Source: Lepidostoma basale
Taxonomy: Eukaryota > Arthropoda > Insecta > Trichoptera > Lepidostomatidae
NCBI GenBank assembly: GCA_022606425.2
Contig: JAHDVF020000068.1
Location: 1,054,001 to 1,118,000 of the forward strand
Length of the DNA: 64,000 nucleotides
Direction of reading: 5' to 3'
Part shown: in pieces, positions 1-11,814 of the stretch
Layout: every line of letters begins with the position of its first letter
Numbering within the stretch: position 1 is the first letter of the stretch
Notes under the pieces: model-generated
The model's database searches: none
Told to the model about the DNA's origin: nothing
Seen by the model: the letters and a program-made list of their open reading frames with translations, nothing else
Made by a program: the position numbers and the translations under genes

Positions 1-818
1 CTTTAAAAAAATATTTGTATAAAAAACTCCATCTAATTAATTACCTTTAATCAGTAGCTCTCCTGACTTTGTGTAGAAGGGTTTTCTGGGTGTGTAGGGA
101 TATTTTCAATAAAAACAATATTTATTAAAAACAACTTTATTTAAACAATAACATATGACGAGAGTAGCAGTACAATCAAATTAGTAAAAATATAATATGC
201 AAAATGTAAATTGTTATGGTATAAAAATAATAAATTAAATTTATTTCGTATGTACAACACAAACAGGTACATAATTTAATAAAAAGACTAGATATTTATT
301 AAAGAAATCAAAATAAAATGTTTACTAGAAAACTAAACTTAATGAAAGCAATATATCACAAACAATAATACTAGAAAATATAGCAATTCAGATTTCATAA
401 ATCTACTTAAAAGCAATAAATACTGTTTGTTAATTTAAGGAGAAACCAGATAATTTTAAAACTGCATTATGTGTAACCTTTCTTATTGCATATTAAATAT
501 GAGTTACATGGGTGTTCATCGAATCAATTAATATAGTTTAAATAATTATTAATTAATGACGAGATAAACAAATTAATTAACATTCAGCATTAAATGCAAA
601 ATAAATAAGAATACTGTAAAAAAATAGTAATATTTCTTTAAAAAATACATTGTTATAATAGAGGGAATGTATTAAAACTATACAAAAGAGTAAAATGTTA
701 CCATTTAATTCTTTCTGGGTTGTTATAAAATATAAACGTAGAATTTGTTATTACGCTTCATTTGTTTTGTTTTTTTTTTAAGTTTAATTTTTTTATTAAT
801 GCTTATGATTTTCATTGA
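1..818. other. AT-rich stretch with no recognised gene
   Basis: No credible reading frame, transposase, reverse transcriptase or SINE body is visible. The DNA is very AT-rich with many short A and T runs. It lies beyond the 3' end of the kinesin gene. Confidence 0.5.
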
Positions 819-1186
819 TAGTACAGTAGAAATACTCTTAACCGGCCTTGGATCAAACGGTCTTCAGATTAACCGACCTATCAGCAGGTGGAAGAATGGA
901 TGACAAAAAATAACAACGAACTCGAAAACGAAATTTTTACGGATGAGGAAATAATCAATATCGCCAGTAAAGATAACTACGAATGTGAAGACAGTAGAAA
1001 ATGCAGATGTGGAGGACTCACAAGAAATAAGGTCACAATGAAGCAACAAAAAAAAAGCTGCAGACATTTTATTGCAATATGTTGAGCAGCAACATGATTT
1101 AACGGCGTTGGACGTGATGAATATACGAAAATGGAGAGACCTGGCTTTCAAAAATCTTTTACAAAAAAACAACAAAAAATAACTGA
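819..1186 (+). mobile_element. Tigger/pogo-like transposon remnant
   Basis: The left part (819-890) resembles a Tigger terminal repeat, beginning CAGTAGAAATACTCTTAACC. It is followed by plus-strand coding remains in more than one frame: an acidic stretch with TDEEIINIASKD, then LLQYVEQQHD and MNIRKWRDLAFKNLLQKN. That order is typical of the C-terminal end of Tigger/pogo transposases. The frame is broken and the catalytic core is absent, so this is an internally deleted, dead copy. A right terminal repeat was not identified. Confidence 0.6.
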
Positions 1187-1873
1187 TTTTTGAAACAATG
1201 ATACAATATGTATATTAAGTTTTCAAAGTTTATGTAAATTTGTAATTAACTGTTATATAAATTAATAACACTGTTATAATATCGCAATTATTATAAATAA
1301 AAATATTGTTATTCATCAGGTGATACAATCAGTTGTTTGTAACACCTGATAATTTCAACATCGGTTGGCGAAACAGCTCAAAAGGTTATATTTTTCGCGG
1401 GAGCCTCGGATCAACGGGCCAATCAGGTAACCGGCAAGGTCCCGATCTTGACCAGGCCGCTTAGGAGTGGTTACATTGTATTTATAAATGACTGAGTCCT
1501 CAAATTGAATTAAAATAATCACTTTTATACAAAGAAATGTATTCAATTCACGTGTGGAATAAAAAACACAATACTGAGTTAGCTATTAAAATAAATAAAT
1601 AAAAATGTAATATTACATTTTACTACACCTCCATAAGTGTGTGATTATAAAATTAAATGCTCATTTTTTTTAAATTTTTTTTTTCAAGTAATCTACACTC
1701 AAAAGCCAATAAAATACACTTTACTAATTACTAATCACAATCATTATTTTTTTAGCTGCCTACACACACGTGTAATATAAGTTAATTTATTAAAAAATAA
1801 TGCTATAAAAGTGCGTTATTTTTTTGATGCATTATATAAATACATATTCTAATATTGCCATTAAAAAAATTAT
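1187..1873. other. Intergenic DNA without a gene
   Basis: No coding signal. Positions 1325-1385 carry a piece of a dispersed repeat (CATCGGTTGGCGAAACAGCT) also seen near 3600, 10900 and 25760. A short GC-richer patch at 1390-1475 is unexplained. Confidence 0.4.
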
Positions 1874-2131
1874 ATATCGCACCGTGAGTGTAAAACCGAC
1901 GTAAGTGCAAATATACAGTTTGGGGATATGGGAGTTTAAAGATTTCATATTGCTTGGAAAAACTGTTTTTTTTTAATAAACCAATGATTTTCGGTTTATA
2001 GTAATATACCTATAAACCGAAAATCAAAAAAAAAAACAGTTTTTTCCAAGCAATATGAAGAGTCTTTAAACTCCCATATATCCAAAATGTATATTTGCAC
2101 TTATGTCGGTTTTACACTAACGGTGCGATAT
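1874..2131. mobile_element. Foldback MITE, complete copy
   Basis: Two arms of about 120 bp are near-perfect reverse complements. The outer ends read ATATCGCACCG and CGGTGCGATAT, and the centre is the mirrored TTTCGGTTTATAG / CTATAAACCGAAA. A half copy lies at 20994-21142, so this is a dispersed family. No coding capacity. Confidence 0.8.
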
Positions 2132-2150
2132 GTGTCTGTTAAACAAACAT

Positions 2151-2156
2151 TTTATT
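2151..2156 (-). promoter_or_regulatory. Candidate poly(A) signal of the kinesin-II gene
   Basis: AATAAA on the minus strand about 190 bp downstream of the KIF3A stop codon. AATAAA occurs often by chance in DNA this AT-rich, so this is only a candidate. Confidence 0.3.
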
Positions 2157-2342
2157 CCTCACTTCTGGCGAGAAAATCTTGATTCAAAACACACGTATGT
2201 ACACACAAATAAAGAGATTGTGTTTTTCATGTCATGTCATAATAAATGATTTGGTGATCACACAGATCTAGTGACACAATGTGCAGTTGGCGGATCGCCT
2301 AATCGTAAATTCAAGTGTAATTACACATCTGATTGTATGGAT

Positions 2343-5300
2343 TTAGCGTCTGTTCTGAGATCTCGCTGTAGCGGGTCTGGGGACGCCAGAGATGCCCGTT
2401 CTGGCAGATCGGGGCCTTCTCTCGGTACTTCCACCGCCAGCTGTTGCGTTGCTCCCGTAACTCAAGTATTGTCCCGAAATATCTACACTCTCGTGCTGAA
2501 AATAGATCACAACTTTTGATTCAAATACAAGAAATTTAGTACAGATAAAAGTGTTGTGAAGAGAATAATGAAAGAGTCATAAGATAGTTTGAACAAATGG
2601 AAAGAATGATAAAGAAAACGATATACTCGTATATTAGTACACAAAGTATGGCTAATATATATGTAAACGATATATATTAGCCATACTTTGTGTTGTTATT
2701 GCTTTATTTCTCTTTTTCTTTTTTTATACACTTTGTTTATACAACACTTATAATATAAGTGTTGTATAAACAAAGTGTATAAAAAAAGAAAAAGAGAAAT
2801 GATTTAAAACTCCATATTAAATAAATAATATAAATGAAAACGTATGTTTACTAGAAGTTTTATATTTTATTGGTACGACGTTACAGTTAATAATATTTTA
2901 GGCAAGGCAAAACATGTTATTCCCATAAAGTATATAAAACATCTAGAAAAAAGACGGCCATACAAAATTTACATCATCTATAGACGCGGTACTTTAACAC
3001 TTAATATCTAACCAAGTTTGAATGTTTTAAATAATATAATATTTTAAATGTATAGTATCCTCTCTTGCCACCATGTTGAAATAATAATATTGTCAAGAAT
3101 TATTGATATTACATTGATTTTAAAAAAGCTTTGTTGGTCAACCAAAATGCGTCGCTTTAATCAAAATTAAAAAAAAAAACTACTGGAGACATATTTTAAG
3201 GTACTAACCTCTCTTTCTTTATTTTGCATGTTTAAAATGTGTTGTTTTCTCATATTGTTTCCCGTGTAGGCCACACACCTGACTTGCCACTCTCCGATGT
3301 CCTCATTCCAGTGGATGTATTGTTCCAATAATTTCTGTAACAAATAAGGAAAGAAATAGAATTTACTGTATCTATGATCATATCAAAAATAATACATCTA
3401 ACAATTCCCTTAAAAATGAAAAAGGTAGATAAAATAAGATATGTAAAAAAATCATAGCACACTATCACCCAAACGTGTTATATATAATTACAATGAATTT
3501 AACAGATAATCCGTTGTTTTGGTGGAAACACTATCATACTTCAATATAAATAAATGTTTTAATTTTGAAACACATTGTGTGAGATTGTCGCGATAACTGT
3601 TTCGCCAACCTATGTCGCATCAGTTATTTGTAATGTGACAGCTGTTGTTTGAAAACAGATGTCATGCGTATACACGATGCTGATGTGATGGAATCACTCG
3701 TACTTCCTATAGGGCAGCTTAGCTAAGAAGCTCTCGAATCCAAGGCACAAAGATTGTCAGTATTATAGGGAGCACAACACGAGAAAAATTGAGAGGAAGC
3801 AGACTATTAAAGATTGCTACATGCTCTCCTAATCTCTTCGGATCCGCTCATATCTAGCCTTAGACCACTACCTAAGCGAAAACTGGTATTTTGGCTCCAA
3901 AAGTGCCACAGCTGCTTTAAGCACCTGAACCGTCTGCAATGCTTCTGAAATCTTCGGAAGAAGATATTGATAGCGAATAGTTCGGTACTTATTTGGCAAA
4001 AGGTCCCAGATGCGTTTTTTTGTGAAATTGAGTTAAATATACCATCAGTATTATTTTTGTTCTGACAAAACATAAAAATAAATTGTGATATGTATGATAA
4101 CAGTGTTTCAAAATTAAAACATTTAATGAATTTAACACTAAGTTATTCTTCTTCTTCTTCTGGTTGCTACATCACGGTGTGAAACTTGGCCTCCTCCAAA
4201 ACAGTCCTCCACTCGCTCCTTTCCCTGTCCATCTCTCTCCATTCTCCATATCTTAATTCAACACAAAGTATTTTGTTTTATTCCAACAAACAAATAATGT
4301 ACACAAACCTGATATTCTTTGGGAATATACGAGTCAAGAACAAGATCGGCTAATTGTATTTCTCTCTTCAGTGCTCGGATATTATCTAGAATACCCTCCA
4401 TCTCCCGCTGCTGCTCTCTCATCTGGTCCGCCAGTTCAGCCTTGGCCGAGTTCAAAAGCTGGACCACCCTCTTCAGCTTCTTGGTCTTGGCGGCATTTTC
4501 CTCCTGAAGTGTGGAGTACCTCTCCTCCATGTCCAGACGTTCAGCCTGTAAAAATAATACTTTTGACATGTAATAAATGTATCTTTATATGCATCCGTGA
4601 AAGATTTAATTTTTTTTATAGATAAATAAATTTATTGTTAATTTTCCACAAAGTCAAACCTTATTAGTTTATATTAGGGGTACAGATAAGTTCTAGCTGT
4701 TTTGTGTTTAAATATAGTCGAGTCTATATACCTATATACCTACATATTAAAATATATCAATAATATTAACCTCTTTTCTCTGCAGGTGTGTTTGAAGCCT
4801 TTCCTCATTTATCTGCCTCAACTGTAGCTCCTTGGCTGTCTGCTCCAGCAAATGCTGTTGGGCTTCGGCTTTCTCCAGGAGGTTCTCTCCGCCCACAAGG
4901 ACTTTGCTCTCCAGCCTCTGTAGCTTATCTTTCAGGTCATTCTGCATTTGTCTGGATAAATAATACCATTTTATAAACAAGTGCTTTCTAAGTAACTCAT
5001 TGCCCTGAAAGCCAAGGTCCAATACAAGACATACATAAATTATATAATTATGTTATCAACGTGAATTACTTACTTAGTTCTCTGTAATTCAGCTCTTTTT
5101 TCTTCCAATGCTTTCTTTGCGAGGTGCGCTTTTTCCGCATCCACCTTTTCAGTTTCATCCAAGTCCTGAAAGATATCAAAACACCACGTTGTTAGTAAAT
5201 ATTACGTATATTTAACTGAGAAAATGTATATAGAAATGGTCAGGAAACAATCGAGCCAAAACAATACTCCAAACCATAGAAAAAAACAATAATGATGGGG

Positions 5301-8300
5301 TATTAAAAACTTACTTACAAATTTATTTATCGATTACGTATTGTAGGATATAAAAATGATTTGATTTCACAAAAATACCTTTTTCCTACGTCTGATAGTT
5401 CCATCGTCATCTACAAAATCTTCAATTTCATCTGCAGAATCCGATAACTCGATATCTGATAAACCATTTTCTGAATCAGATCCCAAATCTAGAAAAAAAT
5501 ATCACATTTTCATCATATTTAACTGTATTTGGTTAAACAAAGAAGAATTTGGTTAAACAACAAAGTATTTGGTTGAACAAAGGCTTCCACTTGCTTGGTG
5601 TTTATTATGCATGCATGTGTGTGTGTGTGTGTGTGTCTGTGTGTGTGTGTGTGTGTCTGTGTGTCTGTGTGTGGGTGTGTGTGTGTCTGTGTGTGTGTAT
5701 GTGTATGTGTGTGTGTGTGTGTGTAAGAGCACAGAAAGGACACTTTAATATAAAAATAATGAGTCAGAATGAAACTAAGAATCATACTCCTTCGGAAAGA
5801 ACCATCACTTGAATAAAAATTACAAAATGTACAAAAACCCAAACAATAGATTTTTATATTTATTCACAAACCGTTGATGCCGTCTTCGAGCTGTTTCTTG
5901 AGTTCATCAATCTCTTGTTGAAAGCGGGTGAGAAGGGCATCTTTCGGTTCTTCGTTGACGTGTGTTTTGTTCTCGATATTCTTAGCTCTGTTTGCATATC
6001 TCAAAGTACTAATAGTTTCAACATAGTTAGAATCTGCTGGACCGATGTTAGCGATCTAAATAAAACAAAAATAAAATTCACTTAATGACATTCGCATTAT
6101 TTTTTCTTTTTCTTGGTATTATTATATTATATTAAGTCCCGATTAAATTTTTCATGGACCGCATTAATTATTATTGACAAAAACATATCTTGAAAAGTTA
6201 TAAAAAATTCTAAATAATTCAAATAACATAAAATTACTGTCAATAATTAAAAATAAACTTATTCCAAGATATTTCTAAAATAAACTAATGCTATGCTGTA
6301 TACGTTATCAATATTTGATATAATTTTTCTTGTGTTACAAATATACATTCGAAATTGGTATTTCTACTATATTCCGCCTTCACTTTGTGTTATGGATTCA
6401 CATTTGAATAAATAGAATTCTATTTGCAAACATGTTTCGGTCCTTCTTTGATGCACAAATTTTAATATTTAATTAAAATTTGTTCGTTGCACAAGGACCG
6501 AAACACGTTTTCAAATTAAGAAAATAGGTGTTGTGAAAATACAAAGTTTTATTCTAAATAGAAATATTCAAATGAAATTAGTGTATTTTAAAATATAATA
6601 CCACCACAAGAATATATATTTTTATAAAGGGTATGGCCTTCGGAGGGGTAACAGAAACTGTCAGAACCAAACATCTCTTAAGAGTAGCAGAAATGAGAAC
6701 ATTGCGACCTATTGTGGGGAGAACCCTTAGAGATAGGATACCCAATGAAGAAATTCGCAAATCCTGCAAAATTGAAGACATAGTGAGATGGAGTAGGCAG
6801 AGAAGACGATTCTGAAGGGACCACATCGAGAGAATGGATCCAGAAAGAATTCCTAAGATTGTGATGCATGAGACTCCAGAAAGCCGTCGACCACCAGGAC
6901 GACCACCAAAGAGATGGAGAGAAGGCTAGTCGTCTTCCATCACAGAAAGAAAGTTGATATAAACAGATCGCTAGATCTACAATCAGAAGAAGGCATGGAC
7001 TTGTGCAAAGGCCGTTGAAAACATAATTCTTACCATGACTGTTTTAGAATTCCCTCCTAAAGAATCTTGCAGCAGGCGGGTGAGTTTAGAGTTCCTGTAA
7101 GGAATGTGTGTGCTCTTCCCGTCTACAAGGGCCGATATCACATTCCCCAACACGGACAGGGATTGATTAATCTTGGTTGCTTCCTTGAGACGAGCTCCCG
7201 CTGCATGTGTTTTGCTTTGCCTCTCTGACCCCTATGAATTCAAAAACATTGTATACAATAATAATAAACATATAGAAATGCAATGCACTCTAAAGTAAAT
7301 AGTAACTTAAAATTTAAGTCTGTGATTTTTTTACATAAGTTCTAAAGAAAGTTTAAAATAGAGTTTTTTAAAAAGATTAGCCCCATGGTCGAACTCGGAA
7401 GTTTGAGATTTTGTCGCCTAAACTGTTTAACACGTTGACTGAGGAGCCTCGGTAAAAAAAAAATTATCGTGGATAAATTTTTAAGAAATTAACTGATTTA
7501 GAAACGGAAAACCCACTTTTAAGGCTCTGGCTCTGCACGAAAAGCCTGACGTGAACAGATGAACCTTTCCCTGGTGGCTAAACCCCCGCCTACTTATTTA
7601 AAATCGAACGGTATAGGGCCTGACCTGGACACGGGTCCGCCGTTTGGGTTTTCCCCTTACCACTGTCCCGGTCGGTGCTCCACAGTCAATGTGTTAATAA
7701 TTAAAATAATGTACATTTTTCATTAATATAAATGAAAATTAAACGTGCAAAATGGCTTTGTTTAAAGTGTGCAGTATTTATAATATGAAATTATTACACA
7801 CATTGCTTCTATAATTATAATATCAAATGTGAAATCAACACTTTTTTAAAACTATAATTTTTAAAAAAAACACACACATCAGATCATTAACACGCGGATG
7901 GAGAGTTAAGAAGAAAAAATGTTGTGTTCCTAATAATTGGAATATATTCTTAAAAGTAAATAAGTGAGAGCGAAAGAAGGTATTATGAACAAAATTATGA
8001 AAGGATCGCTGCGTTGATTCGGACATATGGAACGCATGGATGGAGAAAGAATGGTTAAGAAAGTATACGTTAATGATGTAAATGGGGTACGAAGTCGAGG
8101 CAGACCGAGGAAAACATGGCATGACCAAATTAATCAAATTTTAAAGGTTGGTCATGTTAGAAGTCGGAGGAATTGACGTGCGTGTATGACTAGTTGTATG
8201 AATGTGGAGGAAGCTAGAGAGGTTTGCCAGGATAGAGTAGTGTGGCGGTCCATTCTCTCTGCCTACCCCTGCGGGGAAACGGCGTGATGGTTTGTTTGAT

Positions 8301-11300
8301 TGTTTGTTTGTAAACTTAAAAAATTAACTCACTGCCAAGTCGACTAGGTGGAGTTTTCCCATCTTCACATGCTGATTGCCATCGGCACCTAGCGTACTGG
8401 ACTCCACGGTGATGGAGAATATAGCGTGAGAGCGAGAACTCTCTGTGTTCATGGCTGTGGCACCGATAGCTCGGTTCTTATTCCCCATCTGCATCACTCT
8501 CTCCAGCTCGTCTGCATTATGGACCACATACCCCGTTAGGTCCTTTACAAACACTCCGATGTCAGGGCGTTCCTTGACCTCCAAACTCTGCTTGTTGTGG
8601 CCTTTCGAGCCGAGGAGATCGCGAACCTCTTCATTGTAGATTTCTAAATATGTAACTCGAACCAAAAACCTAAAATTACACATTCACAAAAGAACTCAAA
8701 TATTTTGAAAACAAAGACAATACTATACATATATAACACCTTAAGATGATTTACTATGAAGAATATTTAAACACAATAGAACTCAATTCAATTTGGAAAA
8801 ACCCTGACATGAAGATCAGCAGCAAAGTGAGAATCTATAAGACTTGTGTGCGACCTATCATGACATATGGGATCGAGTGCAGGGCGGACACCACAATCAC
8901 AAAAAACGCACTCAGAGTGTCAGAAATGAAGACGCTCAGATATATATCTGGCAAGACACTGCAAGAGAGGATAAGGAATACACGGATAAGGGAGATATGC
9001 GAGGTCGAGGATGTCGTTAGGTGGGGAAGGCAAAGGAGAAGATACTGGTATGCACTCATGAGGAGAATGGATCCATCCAGACTCCCCTTCATTGTGTTGC
9101 GCGGCCAGCCCCAAGGTAGACGACCCCCAGTAGCGTTAAAAGCGTACTGCTGTAGAGATGTGCAGCATGGAAATCTACCACGGACATTATTGGAAAACTC
9201 CAGGTGTTTATAAATAGGTGCCTTCCCTCAATATTCAAGATCTATTGGCCTCAAACAGTGTCAAATGCCATTCTCTGAACCATGGCAGACGAAAAGCCAA
9301 TTAGAGAACAAGTCGCTAGACGCAAATTGCAGTGGATCGGTCACACTCTGAGACGGAACCCAGCCTGCATCGCTCAGGGCGCACTAGACTGGTCCCCTAT
9401 GGGGGGAAAGAGGAAGCGAGGCAGACCTAGAGCCATCTGGAGAAGAGCCCTGCAGGACGCGGTTAAAGCAGCAGGCCTCACTTGGGATAATGTTAGGCAT
9501 CAAGCATGCGATAGAGTCGGGTGGAGAAGGTTCCTTGAGGCCCTATGCACCACGGAGGTGTAACAGGACAAAAAGAAGAAGAAGATTGAAACGCAAAACA
9601 AATATTGAAATCATTGGCGACCTTTTTTTTTAGCTCACTTGTGGAAAATCGGACGATGGAAATCGGCGGCGACCTTTTTATTTTTTAGATCGACAGCGAC
9701 TTCCGGCCAGTAGAATTCGGCAGCGACCATTTTTTTTTAGCAATCAATTCAAAAAATCAATTAGAAAAGCAGGGGGTTTGCACAAAATAGAAAAAATCGG
9801 CAAGGGGTACCTCTGCTCTAAATGAGCAATTTTATATATAAAAATATATATAAAATTGAAAGTGATTTCGATTGCGACAGTGAATTTTTAAAGACAATTC
9901 TGAAAATGATTTTGATTCTTGTGATGAGTATAGCAGTGACATCATCATACATCCTTAGAAGAAAAAAATTGTTGTACCAATAAAACAAACAAGTGAAGAA
10001 GAAAGGGACATAAAGATTAAAAATACTATGCTTCAAAATACTTACTTCACATCTCCAGTCGCTTTTGCAATATGCCCAAAAATGTGTGCGAATGAATTAG
10101 GTATGATGCCCTTCAGTTCCGGGGCGGAAGGAATACCGGCCATAGTGTAGGTCTTGCCTGTACCAGTCTGTCCGTAGGCAAGAATAGTTCCATTGTAGCC
10201 CTTGAGAACTTGTTCCACTATTGGACTTGCAGTTCTAATGTAAATGTCCATCTAAAAATAAGTTTAAATATATAGAGCACCTTCATATAAAACAAGCATG
10301 GCGTGACATTTTTAAACAAATGAAAACATGTGCATATTTAATGTTTAAACCAAATTGATAAATAATAATTAAATAAAACATTGTTTTTTAACTGATTCCA
10401 CTTTTGTCTTTACTTCGACAGCAACCGGTTTCGCCAGGCTCGCTGGCATCGACAGACTTACAATCAGTGGGGGTACTTCTATAGAAGCCCAAAAGCCCGG
10501 CTTGCGTAAGAAATTTTGAACCAAAACCCCCAAATCTAAGAAATCATGCCCTTGCATAAACGACCAACCCACGAAATCACATTCTAACAATGTTCCCATC
10601 AGACGTAAGAGGAACAGTCACATGAGCTGAACCTCTGTAAGCCAGAAGAGGTTTTGATTCAAAATTTCTTACGCAAGCCGGGCTTCTGGGCTACTATGGG
10701 AGTACCGCAACTGCTTACAATTAAATGAAGATGTGAAATCTTCCTAACATGTGGAGAAAAATAAACTCAAAGGTGAAAAAAAAAAATACAATGTTTTAAT
10801 TAGATAATCTATCGTTTTGCCGGAAACACTGTGATACTTCAACATTATGAACTGTTTAATTTGGTTTAACTTGTTTGTAACACCTGATGTGAACATTGGT
10901 ATGCGAAACAGCTGTTTCGATAATTTCATAGAAATTGAATTGTGTAATTACAAAATATATTATTATTATTTTGTTAAATCGCTCTTTACATCATTACAGC
11001 ACTAACCAAATCGTATTCTCGTAACATGTGATAGGCAGCTATTCTACACCATTTAATTTGCACGTGAATTCTTCACCAGACCAAAGACAGTGTGACAATC
11101 ACATTGCCATCGCCGGGAATCCAACCCGGGACCTACTGTGTGGCAGTCAAAGCACTTACCACTCAGCCAAGAAGTCGTCATATATCTTATATACACAAAA
11201 GTTGGCTACCTCTGATTTATTCTATATAATTAGCAACAAAATTATCAAATTATTTCATGTACCTGTGATGTGTCCACGCCAAAAACGGAATCAAAAGAAT

Positions 11301-11814
11301 AAGTCTTTGGTAGCTCATTTGGTAAGGAATTTGGTTTAACAACTGTCACCATGTTGTTTACGGAGTCCACGGTGACCACATTGCTGCTTGACTCGAGTTT
11401 CTCTTTAGCGTCCATTGGACGTACTCGAACCACAACCCGGACATTTTCTGTCTGTGTGGGATTCTCTTCAACCTCCTGAAAATTAATATATAAAATTATT
11501 ACAGTAATCCATCATAAATTCACGTAAATAATGTTTATTTCAAATGGACCTCAAAAAATCAATAATTCGTTTCAAGCCTATCTAATCTATCAATAATACA
11601 TTAGCAAATTGATTTATTTGAATTATGTATGGATATTGTGAAATTGATTGCTCAACGAATTGATTTGACTTAAAAGTAAACGGCGAATATATAATTCAAG
11701 GTTCTTTAAAAAATATGCAAGCGCTGTTGAGATCTCATTGGGGAATAAAAAAACAGTAATAACGTCGGTTTCGTGAAATTTTATTTAATATATATGATAT
11801 ATACTTACAGCCAT
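2343..11814 (-). CDS. Klp64D: Kinesin-II motor subunit, KIF3A / Klp64D orthologue
   Basis: Twelve exons splice into an open frame of 680 aa: 11814-11809, 11475-11263, 10251-10046, 8669-8333, 7231-7034, 6055-5872, 5488-5379, 5165-5074, 4951-4771, 4545-4309, 3334-3209, 2495-2343. All introns are GT-AG and phases close. The motor domain shows the P-loop GQTGTGKT (residues 100-107), switch I NTESSRSH (216-223) and switch II DLAGSE (252-257, split by an intron). [20 protein letters not shown] is specific to KIF3A. Then come the neck, an acidic stretch (about 382-415), a coiled coil (about 420-590), the [10 protein letters not shown] segment and an Arg-rich tail. Length matches the family (about 680-700 aa). 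By family knowledge it forms heterotrimeric kinesin-II with KIF3B/Klp68D and KAP and moves cargo to microtubule plus ends, including intraflagellar transport. The first exon encodes only Met-Ala. Introns are loaded with transposons. Confidence 0.95.
2639..2693. repeat. Perfect inverted repeat, 24-bp arms
   Basis: Arms at 2639-2662 and 2670-2693 are exact reverse complements around the 7-nt loop GTAAACG. It lies in the last KIF3A intron, next to a second, longer palindrome. Confidence 0.85.
2706..2800. repeat. Perfect palindrome, 47-bp arms and 1-nt centre
   Basis: 2706-2752 and 2754-2800 are exact reverse complements around one A at 2753. The lack of mismatches suggests a recent origin or recent conversion. 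In the KIF3A pre-mRNA it would fold into a long hairpin. Confidence 0.9.
2801..2960. mobile_element. MITE, 'TCTAGAAGTTTTATTATA' family
   Basis: One of about seven dispersed copies of a palindromic family. The outer part reads GTTTTCTAGAAGTTTTATTA and the inner part GCAAGGCAAAACATG, with a mirrored second half. Non-coding and diverged. Confidence 0.6.
3490..3660. repeat. Dispersed repeat with GGCGAAACAGCT-type core
   Basis: Contains GTTTTGGTGGAAACACTATC and an inverted CTGTTTCGCCAACC. Related pieces occur at 10744-10935, 15300-15440, 15941-16010, 25720-25880 and 32517-32610. Probably a MITE family; ends are not defined. Confidence 0.45.
4142..4256 (-). mobile_element. Non-LTR retrotransposon 3' end fragment
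   Basis: Minus-strand reading gives [27 protein letters not shown] residues and ends in a (GAA)n tail at 4145-4157. This is the style of the RTE-like 3' ends elsewhere in the window. In a KIF3A intron. Confidence 0.5.
5611..5724. repeat. (TG)n microsatellite
   Basis: About 110 bp of TG dinucleotides with scattered TC, TA and GG interruptions, in the KIF3A intron between 5488 and 5872. Long open frames here come only from the repeat. Confidence 0.95.
6400..6560. mobile_element. Foldback MITE containing CATGTTTCGGTCC
   Basis: The left arm contains CAAACATGTTTCGGTCCTTC and the right arm GAAGGACCGAAAC-like sequence inverted, around an AT-rich centre near 6470. A diverged relative is at 52690-52890 in a nischarin intron. 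Confidence 0.55.
6630..7015 (+). mobile_element. Non-LTR retrotransposon C-terminal fragment (family with [10 protein letters not shown])
   Basis: Plus-strand residues [45 protein letters not shown] and [11 protein letters not shown] match the post-RT C-terminus of an RTE-like LINE. Related copies are at 8766-9150 and 63540-63842. In-frame stops show it is dead. It ends just before the 3' border of KIF3A exon 5. Confidence 0.65.
7431..7693. mobile_element. piggyBac-like MITE with TTAA duplication
   Basis: Bounded by TTAA at 7427-7430 and 7694-7697. Terminal inverted repeats are CACGTTGACTGAGGAGC and, inverted on the right, CACATTGACTGTGGAGC (15 of 17 match). TTAA target duplication is the hallmark of piggyBac. 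The 263-bp interior is GC-richer than its surroundings and non-coding. In a KIF3A intron. Confidence 0.8.
7935..8296 (+). mobile_element. Non-LTR retrotransposon 3' fragment ([14 protein letters not shown] family)
   Basis: Degraded plus-strand residues include [15 protein letters not shown] in broken frames, followed by the family 3' end CTGCGGGGAAACGGCGTGATGG and a short TTTGTTTG tail. This family has at least eight pieces in the window, the longest at 53120-54425. Confidence 0.75.
8766..9150 (+). mobile_element. Non-LTR retrotransposon C-terminal fragment (family with [10 protein letters not shown])
   Basis: Residues [54 protein letters not shown] and RMDPSRLPF follow the usual order of an RTE-like LINE C-terminus. 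The frame is joined to the next LINE fragment at about 9150. In the KIF3A intron between 8669 and 10046. Confidence 0.75.
9151..9585 (+). mobile_element. Non-LTR retrotransposon C-terminal fragment (family with [12 protein letters not shown])
   Basis: Residues [40 protein letters not shown] and [20 protein letters not shown] are the conserved C-terminus of a widespread animal RTE-like LINE. It ends in a (GAA)n tail. A second copy at 50325-51620 is split by another insertion. The region 9590-9810 that follows has a loose repeat of CGGC(A/G)GCGACC. Confidence 0.75.
10375..10462. mobile_element. Partial copy of the long foldback element
   Basis: TTTTTAACTGATTCCACTTT, a short poly-pyrimidine run, then CCGGTTTCGCCAGGCTCGCT match the arm ends of the 38056-38789 foldback. 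A hAT-like MITE is inserted at the right end. Confidence 0.7.
10465..10713. mobile_element. hAT-like MITE, copy 1
   Basis: A 249-bp element beginning CAGTGGGGGTACT and ending AGTACCGCAACTG. It is flanked by the exact 8-bp duplication CTTACAAT at 10457-10464 and 10714-10721. An 8-bp target duplication and CAGTG-type ends indicate the hAT superfamily. Same family at 27464 and 33151. Confidence 0.85.
10744..10935. repeat. Dispersed repeat with GAAACAGCTGTT core
   Basis: AAATAAACTCAAAGG, TTTTGCCGGAAACACTGTGA and GCGAAACAGCTG occur in the order seen in the copy at 15941 / 25720. Ends are unclear. Confidence 0.5.
10958..11182 (-). mobile_element. tRNA-derived SINE
   Basis: Read on the minus strand it starts with a tRNA-like head having an A-box-like GGCTGAGTGGTAAGTGC and a B-box-like GGTTGGATTCCCGG, then the family body (TGTCTTTGGTCTGGTG) and a tail GATGTAAAGAGCGATTTAAC with AATAAT repeats. 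Several copies lie in the window. Confidence 0.8.

Noticed and set aside
2271..2519. Plus-strand 82-codon frame
   Set aside because: It is the reverse of the last KIF3A exon, which has a splice acceptor, correct phase and a natural stop.
5519..5842. Long open frames on both strands across the TG repeat
   Set aside because: They encode only Thr-His or Val-Cys repeats from the microsatellite.
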